Part shown: positions 36,679-43,607 of the stretch, piece by piece
Numbering within the stretch: the first letter of the stretch is position 1
Layout: each line of letters starts with the position of its first letter
Assembly (NCBI GenBank): GCA_030065265.1
Contig: JASJCW010000004.1
Location: forward strand, 1-43,607
Direction of reading: 5' to 3'
From: Prochloraceae cyanobacterium
Lineage (GTDB): Bacteria > Cyanobacteriota > Cyanobacteriia > Cyanobacteriales > JASJDA01
DNA length: 43,607 nt
Notes under the pieces: generated by a model
The model's input: the letters and a program-made list of their open reading frames with translations, nothing else
Databases searched by the model: none
What the model was told of the DNA's origin: nothing
Made by a program: the position numbers and the translations under genes

Positions 36679-37644
36679 TCAAATTAAATTGCTGCGAGGA
36701 TTAAAAGTTTCTATTTGTCGCAGTTGTTGGTAGAGTTGTTGTTCGCGATCGCTAATGTTATCTGGAACTACGACCGAAATTTCTACTAACTGATCGCCGC
36801 GAGTGCCCTCATTGCGAGGATAACCTTTATTGGCCAGGCGCAATCTTTGTCCTGATTTTACGCCACTGGGAACGTTCATTTTAACCGTTCCATCGATAGT
36901 TGGAATTTCGATCGCCCCTCCTAAGACTGCTTCGCTGGGAGTTACGGGGATTTGAGTATAGATATCTACTCCTTGCAATTTAAAAAAAGGATGGGGTGCT
37001 ACAGTGATTTTAAGATATAAGTCGCCGCCGCCAATTCCTTGACCCCTGAGACGAACTCGCTGACCGTTAATAGTTGCTGAAGGCATCTCTACTTCTAAAG
37101 AGCGTCCATCTTCGAGTCTAATCCTTTCTCTGCCACCTCGATAAGCTTTTTCTAAGGGTAGAGTTAATCTAGCTTCGATATCTCTGCGAGTCGATCGCGG
37201 CGTAACTACTTTAGCTGTTTTAGTTACTCCCGGGCGAAAAGAGTCTGCGGTATCGTAACGAATGCGGTTGCCTCGATCTGGGTTGGGACTATTATTAATA
37301 GTGGTTCTGGGGTTTCGCAGTCTCTCGACGAAACTATCGAAATCTTGATACTTAGAATAGTCTACATTGCGAACAGTGCCGTTGCCGTTGTAAGTTTTTC
37401 TAGGGTTAACGCTGCTTTGATTCCAGAAACGACTGTAGCGATCGTATTCCGATCGCTTGTTCGTATCTGAAAGTATTTCGTAAGCTTCGTTGATGTCTTT
37501 AAATTTTTGTTCGGCTAATCGATCTTGTGGGTTGAGGTCGGGATGATATTGTCTGGCTAGTCTGCGGTATGCCGTTTTTATTTCTTCGCTGGTGGCATTT
37601 CTGGGCAGCATTAAAATGTCATAGTAATTTCTATAGTTTTGCAT
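36679..37644 (-). CDS. dnaJ: DnaJ-class J-domain co-chaperone (CbpA-like, no zinc finger)
   Basis: The 321-residue product has a J domain (residues 6-70) with the HPD motif at 34-36, which stimulates DnaK ATPase. A Gly/Asn/Arg-rich linker (about 75-145) and the two beta-barrel substrate-binding domains (about 150-310) follow, with LEVEMPSATINGQRVRL-type strands. The Cys-rich zinc finger of DnaJ is absent, as in CbpA. It lies downstream of dnaK on the same strand after a 333-base gap with two hairpins, so it is likely its partner but possibly separately expressed. Confidence 0.93.
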   Translation of the reverse strand: MQNYRNYYDILMLPRNATSEEIKTAYRRLARQYHPDLNPQDRLAEQKFKDINEAYEILSDTNKRSEYDRYSRFWNQSSVNPRKTYNGNGTVRNVDYSKYQDFDSFVERLRNPRTTINNSPNPDRGNRIRYDTADSFRPGVTKTAKVVTPRSTRRDIEARLTLPLEKAYRGGRERIRLEDGRSLEVEMPSATINGQRVRLRGQGIGGGDLYLKITVAPHPFFKLQGVDIYTQIPVTPSEAVLGGAIEIPTIDGTVKMNVPSGVKSGQRLRLANKGYPRNEGTRGDQLVEISVVVPDNISDREQQLYQQLRQIETFNPRSNLI

Positions 37645-37977
37645 ACATACAAACGATATGATTGATTATTTATTCGCTTTAGTGCCGTCAGGAAAAAACA
37701 ACTGACAAACTACAACTTAACAAACTAAATTATTGCTAACAAGCAGTTATTTGTTAGCTTGTTGGTTGGTTGCCCCTTTTTAATTTTCGGATCTAAACTC
37801 CATTTTTAACAACCCCACTTAAATCTTTGATTTAAGATTGCCGATCGCACTCAGAAATATCAAACCACAAGGTTGCTAAGATTTAGGATCTTGATAATGA
37901 AGTATCCTCAAGACTTATTAAAATTTAGAATCATTATGTAATTTTAACTTCTCAGTCCCGATTTTTGGAAGTTTTAA
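37645..37977. promoter_or_regulatory. dnaK-dnaJ gap with two hairpins
   Basis: GCTAACAA (37735-37742) pairs with TTGTTAGC (37751-37758). CTTAAATC (37818-37825) pairs perfectly with GATTTAAG (37829-37836) around a TTT loop. Neither is followed by a clear T run in the leftward direction, so these could be processing or attenuation structures or binding sites rather than strong terminators. A dnaJ promoter probably lies here as well. Confidence 0.45.
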
Positions 37978-40131
37978 TTAATACCATTCATCATCATCAT
38001 CTTCATCCCAATTATTCTGACGGGGAATGTTATTTCTGTTGCTAGTACGTCCGCGACGGCTTGATTGTTCTGGGGGATAATCGTCGTAGCGAGAACTGCG
38101 AGAATAATCGCCGCGACTATTTCTGCGATCGCCGTAGTAATCTCGATCGTCTCTAGTTTCGTAGTCTCTGCGATCTTCGTTATCGTAGTATCCCCCACCG
38201 TAACGATAATCTTCGCGCTCGCGATAACCCGAGTTGCTCGGCCAGTAATCTTCTTCTCTTTCTCCGGTAAAGGTGCGTTTAATTGCACCAAAGAGATCTA
38301 TTTCATCATCTTCTTCATATTGCCATTTTACTTCCCGATTCAGTTCGTAGAGGGCATCTCGCAAATCTGACTCGGCGCGATCGATCGCTCTTTCGTCGTT
38401 TTCTCGCAAACTTTCGGTAATTTCGTTGCATAATGCTTCGATGCGACGGCGATGATAGCTGACGAATTGCGAACCAAAATCGAGGGTAACTTCTTTAAGG
38501 GTTCTTTGGGCTTTATCGACTAAGGCTCTAGCTTTATTCCTTTTTTCAACTCTTTCCCGTTTTTCGCGGTCTTCGCGGGCATATTGAGCTGCTTCGCGCA
38601 TCATTCTTTCTATTTCGCCATCGCTGAGGTTGGACGCGCCTTGAATTGTAATCCCTTGTTCTCTTCCGGTGGTGCGATCGCGAGCTGTAACTTGTAAAAT
38701 GCCGTTGGCATCGATGTCGAAGGATACTTGAACTTGAGGAACTCCTCTAGGAGCTGGAGGTATTCCTGTCAGTTTGAAGCGGCCTAAAGATTTGTTATCT
38801 CTAGCCATTTCTCGCTCTCCCTGAACTACGTGTATTTCTACCATTGTTTGGTTGTTTTCTCCGGTAGAAAATACGTCCGATCGCCTGGTGGGTATGGTGG
38901 TGTTGCGAGGTAAAAGTTTTTTATTAATTCCGCCGATTGTTTCGAGGCCGATCGAAATTGGCGTAACATCTAATAAGAGGATATCTTTAACTTCTCCTCC
39001 GAGCATTCCGGCTTGAATGGCTGCTCCGACTGCGACTACTTCGTCGGGGTTAACTCCTTTATTGGGTTCGATATCGATGAAACTGCGAACCAATTGCTGT
39101 ACCATCGGGATGCGGCTGCTGCCACCAACTAAGACTACTTCATCTATTTCTGGCGGAGTTATTCCCGCATCTGACATTGCCCTTTTGATTGGTTTTCGCA
39201 AGCGGCCGACTAAGTCACCGCATAAATCTTCAAACTGGGAGCGAGTTAGTCTGGTTTCGAGGTGTTTCGGCCCTTCTGCTGTTGCGGTGATGAAGGGTAA
39301 ATTAATCTCGGTTACCTTGACCCCTGATAGTTCTATTTTTGCTTTTTCTGCTGCTTCCATCAATCTTTGCAATGATTGACGCTCTTTTCTGAGATCTACT
39401 CCTTCTTGTTGCAAGAATTGTTCGGCCAACCAGTCTACGATCCTTTTATCGAAGTCATCGCCACCTAATTGGGAATCGCCGCAAGTCGCTCTAACTTCAA
39501 AGAGGTTATCTTTAATATCTAATATCGATACGTCAAAAGTTCCGCCACCGATATCGAATACTAAAATAGTTTGATAATTTCTTTTTTCTAAACCGTAGGC
39601 TAGTGCTGCTGCGGTTGGTTCGTTGATAATTCTTTTAACATCTAAACCGGCAATTTTTCCTGCGTCTCTGGTTGCTTGTCTTTGCGCGTCGTTAAAGTAA
39701 GCAGGTACGGTAATTACTGCACCGGTGACAGCCTCCCCTAAATATTTTTCCGCATCTTCTGCTAGTTTTTGCAAAATTCTGGCTGAAATTTCTTCGGGGG
39801 CAAAAGTTTTTTCAATTTGGGGACAGGGAATTTTAATATTATCGCTGCGATCGCGTCTGACAGTATAAGCTACTCTTTTTGATTCTGGTTCTAATTCACT
39901 ATACTTACGACCGATAAAACGTTTTACGCCATAAAAGGTATTTTTTGGGTGTAGTACGGCTTGTCGTCTCGCCATCTGGCCTACTACCAATTCTCCTTCT
40001 TTATTAAAACCAACTACTGAAGGAGTGGTGCGAAATCCTTCTGCATTGGCTATTACAATTGGTTTTCCGCCTTCGATGACGGCTACGACTGAGTTAGTTG
40101 TCCCCAGATCGATACCGACTACTCTTCCCAT
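37978..40131 (-). CDS. dnaK: Hsp70 chaperone DnaK with long charged C-terminal tail
   Basis: The 717-residue product has the ATPase domain (about 1-385) with [23 protein letters not shown], and [10 protein letters not shown], then the substrate-binding domain (about 390-540) and helical lid. From about residue 615 it has a low-complexity tail rich in Arg, Asp, Tyr and Ser, ending DDDDEWY instead of the EEVD-like end. Cyanobacteria carry several dnaK genes; this tail and length suggest the DnaK1 type, which is not certain. It lies divergently from the ArsR-ClpN regulator with 180 bases between. Confidence 0.95.
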   Translation of the reverse strand: MGRVVGIDLGTTNSVVAVIEGGKPIVIANAEGFRTTPSVVGFNKEGELVVGQMARRQAVLHPKNTFYGVKRFIGRKYSELEPESKRVAYTVRRDRSDNIKIPCPQIEKTFAPEEISARILQKLAEDAEKYLGEAVTGAVITVPAYFNDAQRQATRDAGKIAGLDVKRIINEPTAAALAYGLEKRNYQTILVFDIGGGTFDVSILDIKDNLFEVRATCGDSQLGGDDFDKRIVDWLAEQFLQQEGVDLRKERQSLQRLMEAAEKAKIELSGVKVTEINLPFITATAEGPKHLETRLTRSQFEDLCGDLVGRLRKPIKRAMSDAGITPPEIDEVVLVGGSSRIPMVQQLVRSFIDIEPNKGVNPDEVVAVGAAIQAGMLGGEVKDILLLDVTPISIGLETIGGINKKLLPRNTTIPTRRSDVFSTGENNQTMVEIHVVQGEREMARDNKSLGRFKLTGIPPAPRGVPQVQVSFDIDANGILQVTARDRTTGREQGITIQGASNLSDGEIERMMREAAQYAREDREKRERVEKRNKARALVDKAQRTLKEVTLDFGSQFVSYHRRRIEALCNEITESLRENDERAIDRAESDLRDALYELNREVKWQYEEDDEIDLFGAIKRTFTGEREEDYWPSNSGYREREDYRYGGGYYDNEDRRDYETRDDRDYYGDRRNSRGDYSRSSRYDDYPPEQSSRRGRTSNRNNIPRQNNWDEDDDDEWY

Positions 40132-40311
40132 GCGTGCTATTGTCTCCTAGTTTACTTGATTTCGGTCTGTTGAGGGTCGCTCGATACGACTTCAGTTTAG
40201 CTGAGTTAATAGATCTTGCTGAATTTATTTTATCTAATCCCCTATTTTGTTTACTGACAATCTCTGTAGCGATCGCTCGACATTTTCGATTATTTCGATT
40301 ATTCTAGAAAT
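40132..40311. promoter_or_regulatory. Divergent promoter region between dnaK and the ArsR-ClpN gene
   Basis: Promoters for both genes should lie in these 180 bases. TTTCGATTA is repeated in perfect tandem at 40284-40292 and 40293-40301, ending ten bases before the regulator's ATG, where a ribosome-binding site would be expected but is not seen. A HIP1 octamer sits at 40270-40277. No CIRCE element is present. The tandem repeat is a candidate operator. Confidence 0.4.
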
Positions 40312-41187
40312 ATGGATAAACAAAGAATAACTCGCTACGCAGATATTTTTGCGGCTTTAGGCTCGGAATCGCGTTTAGAAATTGTCAGCTTGCTTTTAGG
40401 TACTTATCCCGAAGGGATGACAGTCGGAGAAATTCAAGAAAAATTGCAAATTCCCAACTCGACGCTGTCCCATCATCTCGAGAAATTGCGATTGGAGGGA
40501 TTAGTTACGAGAAATAAAGAAAAGCAATGGTTACGTTATACAGCTAAAGCAAAAACGATCGAAGAACTATTAGCTTTTCTTTACAATGGTTGCTCGACAA
40601 AAGAAGAAAAAAATGTCGTAAAAACTACAGAATTAAGAAGGAGAAAAAAAATGTTTGCAGAATTTTTAAGATCGATTTTTGAAGGAATATTTGAAGTCGG
40701 GACTAGCTGGCGAGAGATGTTAAAAAAGATTCCTTTAAGCAAATATACGCCCGCAGCATTAGGAGCGATAGAGCTAGCAAAACAAGAATCGAAACGACAA
40801 AAACATCGCCATGTTGGAACGGAACAAATCTTGTTAGGAATAATCCAACAAGAAGAAAAAGAAGAAGAAAGAGGGTCAAAATTGCTAAAAGATAGAGGAA
40901 TAGAATACGATCGCGCCAAAATAGAAATAGAGAAAATAATTGGTTTTGGTTCGGGAACTCCAGAATATATATTATTTACTCCTAGAGCAAAAAACGCCTT
41001 AGAAGTAGCATTTAATGCAGCCGACAAACTAGGAGAAAAAAATCTCGGTACGGAACATTTACTGTTAGGAATAATCGAATCAGGAGAAGGAGTAGCAATG
41101 AGAGTATTAAAAATACTCGGGGTAGATCTAAATAATTTAGAAAAACAATTGCGCTACTCGGTGATAGATGAATCGAGTAGTGAGTAA
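40312..41187 (+). CDS. ArsR-type HTH fused to double ClpC-type N-domain
   Basis: The 291-residue product has an N-terminal winged helix (about residues 5-80: LGSESRLEIVSLLL, NSTLSHHLEKLRLEGLV). The metal-site cysteines of ArsR/SmtB are absent from helix 3. A Lys/Arg-rich linker (91-140) leads to two Clp_N repeats: YTPAALGAIELAKQE...HVGTEQILLGII (145-179) and FTPRAKNALEVAFNAADKLG...LGTEHLLLGIIESGEGVA (222-262). This is the ClpC adaptor/substrate-binding fold without any ATPase. It should bind DNA and sense a protein ligand. It is divergent from dnaK, so chaperone regulation is a fair guess. Confidence 0.9.
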   Translation: MDKQRITRYADIFAALGSESRLEIVSLLLGTYPEGMTVGEIQEKLQIPNSTLSHHLEKLRLEGLVTRNKEKQWLRYTAKAKTIEELLAFLYNGCSTKEEKNVVKTTELRRRKKMFAEFLRSIFEGIFEVGTSWREMLKKIPLSKYTPAALGAIELAKQESKRQKHRHVGTEQILLGIIQQEEKEEERGSKLLKDRGIEYDRAKIEIEKIIGFGSGTPEYILFTPRAKNALEVAFNAADKLGEKNLGTEHLLLGIIESGEGVAMRVLKILGVDLNNLEKQLRYSVIDESSSE

Positions 41188-41286
41188 AAATTATTAACTG
41201 TGAACTCTGAACTGTGCTCCCTGCTCCTAAAGCTCCCGCCAAGATGTATGATTAACATTATTATTTAATGGGGCATATTGTGAGAT

Positions 41287-42270
41287 ATGGCAGAAACTAT
41301 ATTCTTTAATGCTTTACGAGAAGCTATTGACGAAGAAATGTCAAGAGATAAGACAGTTTTCGTCCTCGGTGAAGATGTCGGTCATTATGGCGGATCTTAT
41401 AAAGTCACCAAAGATCTCTACGATAAATATGGCTGGATAAGATTGTTAGATACGCCGATCGCAGAAAATAGCTTTACAGGAATGGCTGTCGGTGCGGCAA
41501 TGACAGGTTTGCGCCCGATCGTAGAAGGAATGAATATGGGCTTTTTGCTCCTAGCTTTCAACCAAATTTCCAACAATGCAGGAATGTTGCGCTACACTTC
41601 TGGAGGCAATTTTAAAATTCCGATGGTAATTAGAGGCCCTGGAGGAGTAGGAAGACAGTTAGGTGCAGAACATTCCCAACGACTAGAAGCTTATTTCCAA
41701 GCAGTTCCCGGATTGAAAATTGTCGCTTGCTCTACGCCTTACAATGGTAAAGGACTGCTAAAATCTGCGATTAGAGACGATAATCCGGTGCTATTTTTCG
41801 AGCATGTCTTGCTTTACAATCTTAAAGAAGATTTGCCCAATTCGGAATATGTATTACCTTTAGATAAAGCTGAAATAGTGCGTCGCGGTAAAGATGTCAC
41901 GATTTTAACCTATTCGAGAATGCGCCATCACTGCCAACAAGCTGTTAAAGATATGCAGAAAAAAGGCATAGATCCGGAAATAATCGATTTAATTTCTCTC
42001 AAACCTCTGGATATGGAAACGATCGCCGAATCGGTACGCAAAACTCATCGAGTTATTATCGTTGAAGAGTGCATGAAAACTGGGGGTATTGCTGCAGAAT
42101 TAACTGCTTCGATTAACGAACAGTTGTTCGACGAATTAGATGCACCGGTATTGCGCTTGTCTTCTCAAGATATTCCCACACCTTATAATGGCACTCTCGA
42201 GGCACTGACGATCGTGCAACCGCATCAAATCGCGGAAGCAGCAGAAAAAATGATGACTTTGCAAGTCTAG
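41287..42270 (+). CDS. pdhB: Pyruvate dehydrogenase E1 component, beta subunit
   Basis: The 327-residue product is the beta chain of the E1 tetramer that decarboxylates pyruvate with thiamine diphosphate. [16 protein letters not shown] near residue 27 carries the conserved Glu, [17 protein letters not shown] the ThDP-contact Glu, and [15 protein letters not shown] the phosphorylation-loop-like region; [12 protein letters not shown] and SSQDIPTPY lie in the C-terminal transketolase domain. The length fits PdhB. The alpha subunit is elsewhere. secD begins 11 bases downstream, so they are likely co-transcribed. Confidence 0.95.
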   Translation: MAETIFFNALREAIDEEMSRDKTVFVLGEDVGHYGGSYKVTKDLYDKYGWIRLLDTPIAENSFTGMAVGAAMTGLRPIVEGMNMGFLLLAFNQISNNAGMLRYTSGGNFKIPMVIRGPGGVGRQLGAEHSQRLEAYFQAVPGLKIVACSTPYNGKGLLKSAIRDDNPVLFFEHVLLYNLKEDLPNSEYVLPLDKAEIVRRGKDVTILTYSRMRHHCQQAVKDMQKKGIDPEIIDLISLKPLDMETIAESVRKTHRVIIVEECMKTGGIAAELTASINEQLFDELDAPVLRLSSQDIPTPYNGTLEALTIVQPHQIAEAAEKMMTLQV

Positions 42271-42281
42271 GAGAATAAAGG

Positions 42282-43607
42282 GTGCAAAAACAGCGTGTCT
42301 GGCTTTTTTTCATATTTATATTGTTAGTTGGGGCGATCGCAACTCTAATTTACAGTCCTTTACAATTGGGTTTAGATCTGCGGGGAGGATCGCAACTGAC
42401 AATTGAAGTTCAACCAACTGAAGAAATAACAGAAATTAGCAAAGACGATCTCGAAGCAGTTCAAAGGGTAATTGAAAATCGCATTAACGCGCTGGGTGTT
42501 TCCGAACCTGTAGTCAGAACTGTGGGAGGAGATAAAATTGAGGTACAACTTGCTGGAGTGACTAACCCAGCGCAAGCAGAACGGGTATTGGGGGGAACTG
42601 CTCAATTAGAGTTTCGCGAACAAAAACCCGAAACCGAACAACAATTTCAGATCGAACGGGTCATCTTAGCTCAAAAAGAGGCACAATTAGATTTATTGCG
42701 TCGCGCTAATAATAGTGAAAACCAAATCGACGAATTAACTAAACCAGAAGAGGCCGAACAAAGAACCGAGCAAATTCTCAAACTCAACGAAGAAATTGCC
42801 CAATCTCGTCAGGCGATCGCCGATTTATTTAAAAAAAGCGACTTAACTGGGACTAATTTGGTTGGAGCTACAACTCAACCCAATCAAGCTAGTGGTTGGG
42901 AGGTGGCAATTCGTTTCGACGATGAAGGGGGTCAAAAGTTTGCCGATCTGACGAAAAATTTGGCGGGTACTGGTCGCAGTTTGGGCATCTTTTTAGATAA
43001 TGTTTTAATTAGTTATCCTACTGTGGGGCCTAGGTTTGCTGTTAGCGGTATCACTGGTGGTGAAGCGGTAATTACAGGAGATTTTACTGCAGAAACTGCT
43101 AACGATCTGGCGATTCAAATTCGCGGTGGTTCTTTACCTTTTCCAGTCGAAGTGGTCGAAAATAGAACTGTTGGGGCTACTTTGGGTGCTGATAGCATCA
43201 GACGCAGTATTTATGCTGGAATTGCTGGCTTGGTTTTAGTCTTAGTTTTTATGGTGGTTTACTATCGCCTGCCGGGATTAATTGCTAATCTAGCTTTAGC
43301 TATTTATACTATCCTCACTTTAGCTGTTTACGCTTTGGTTGGGGTGGTTTTAACTTTACCTGGTATTGCTGGCTTTATTCTCAGTATCGGTGTTGCTGTG
43401 GATGCTAACGTGCTGATTTTCGAGCGGACTAGGGAAGAATTGAGAAGCGGTAAAACTTTATATCGTTCGGTGGAGTCGGGCTTTTTTAGGGCTTTTTCCA
43501 GCATTTTAGATAGTAACGTCACGACTTTAATCGCTTGCGGGGCTTTGTTTTGGCTGGGTTCGGGCTTAGTTAAAGGTTTTGCTCTAACTTTGGCTATTGG
43601 AGTCTCT
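42282..43607 (+). CDS. secD: Protein translocase subunit SecD, 3' end outside the window
   Basis: The start is GTG 42282, with AGGAG (42270-42274, overlapping the pdhB stop) as the ribosome-binding site. 442 codons are visible and the frame runs off the edge. A first membrane helix (about residues 6-24) is followed by the GLDLRGG motif (about 30-36), the P1 head with [16 protein letters not shown], a Gln/Glu-rich insert (about 115-190), the P4-type block GEAVITG, and the multi-helix region from about residue 305 with DANVLIFER. SecD uses the proton gradient to help late export; secF probably follows. Confidence 0.96.
   Translation, partial: MQKQRVWLFFIFILLVGAIATLIYSPLQLGLDLRGGSQLTIEVQPTEEITEISKDDLEAVQRVIENRINALGVSEPVVRTVGGDKIEVQLAGVTNPAQAERVLGGTAQLEFREQKPETEQQFQIERVILAQKEAQLDLLRRANNSENQIDELTKPEEAEQRTEQILKLNEEIAQSRQAIADLFKKSDLTGTNLVGATTQPNQASGWEVAIRFDDEGGQKFADLTKNLAGTGRSLGIFLDNVLISYPTVGPRFAVSGITGGEAVITGDFTAETANDLAIQIRGGSLPFPVEVVENRTVGATLGADSIRRSIYAGIAGLVLVLVFMVVYYRLPGLIANLALAIYTILTLAVYALVGVVLTLPGIAGFILSIGVAVDANVLIFERTREELRSGKTLYRSVESGFFRAFSSILDSNVTTLIACGALFWLGSGLVKGFALTLAIGVS

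Noticed and set aside
37974..38291. 105-codon minus-strand ORF
   Set aside because: It is an alternate frame of the low-complexity dnaK tail.
40098..40307. 69-codon plus-strand ORF between dnaK and the regulator
   Set aside because: It begins inside dnaK on the opposite strand and fills the promoter gap; no family resemblance.
40132..40311. CIRCE/HrcA control of dnaK
   Set aside because: The TTAGCACTC-N9-GAGTGCTAA inverted repeat is not present in the gap.

Overview
The window is a chromosomal segment of a cyanobacterium. The evidence is the dense scatter of HIP1-type octamers (GCGATCGC), low GC, and a typically cyanobacterial gene set: ferrochelatase with a chlorophyll-binding-like tail, the catalytic subunit of ferredoxin-thioredoxin reductase, a Tab2/Atab2 homologue, DUF1822, a TerB/Mo-nitrogenase-C fusion, and a DnaK with a long acidic/arginine-rich tail. 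Genus cannot be fixed from the sequence alone.

Layout. 1-6.6 kb: a membrane coiled-coil protein and a solute-binding protein (probable operon), an AT-rich gap with a MITE-like repeat, a secreted TPR protein, a convergent glycine-rich secreted protein, and an Slt-type lytic transglycosylase. 6.6-16 kb: remnant of IS200/IS605-type ends, hemH, a YqeG-type HAD phosphatase, an intergenic pair of hairpins with an identical loop, then proB, gpmI, secG, a metalloprotease, a Tab2-like gene, rimM and purE. 16-24.4 kb: nagA, the translation/secretion cluster ffh-rpsP-khpA, obgE, the TerB fusion, comF, ftrC, DUF309, and the LPS-transport set lptA-lptB-lptF/G (ending 25.55 kb). 25.5-33.3 kb is the most accessory part: a small 51-codon ORF, DUF1822, an orphan SsuA/TauA-like lipoprotein, a 1205-residue hybrid histidine kinase ending in an AAA-like ATPase, and a convergent sulfotransferase-like gene. 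33.7-34.9 kb: a complete but dead IS630-family element with TA target duplication, killed by a nested 46-49 bp palindrome and a second lesion near the third catalytic residue. 35-40.1 kb: a Na+/alanine symporter, a J-domain protein and DnaK, all leftward. 40.3-43.6 kb: a divergent regulator joining an ArsR-type helix-turn-helix to a double ClpC-type N-domain, then pdhB and the 5' part of secD, which runs off the window.

How the genes fit together. Most genes are housekeeping (proline, glycolysis, haem, purine and amino-sugar metabolism, ribosome assembly, protein export, envelope lipid transport, redox control). Three places look less ordinary: the ArsR-ClpN fusion beside the chaperone pair, which suggests a protein-quality sensor controlling chaperones; the binding-protein plus sensor-kinase-ATPase pair, which suggests ligand sensing rather than transport; and several small palindromic or repeated DNA elements in the gaps. 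No rRNA, tRNA or CRISPR array was found.
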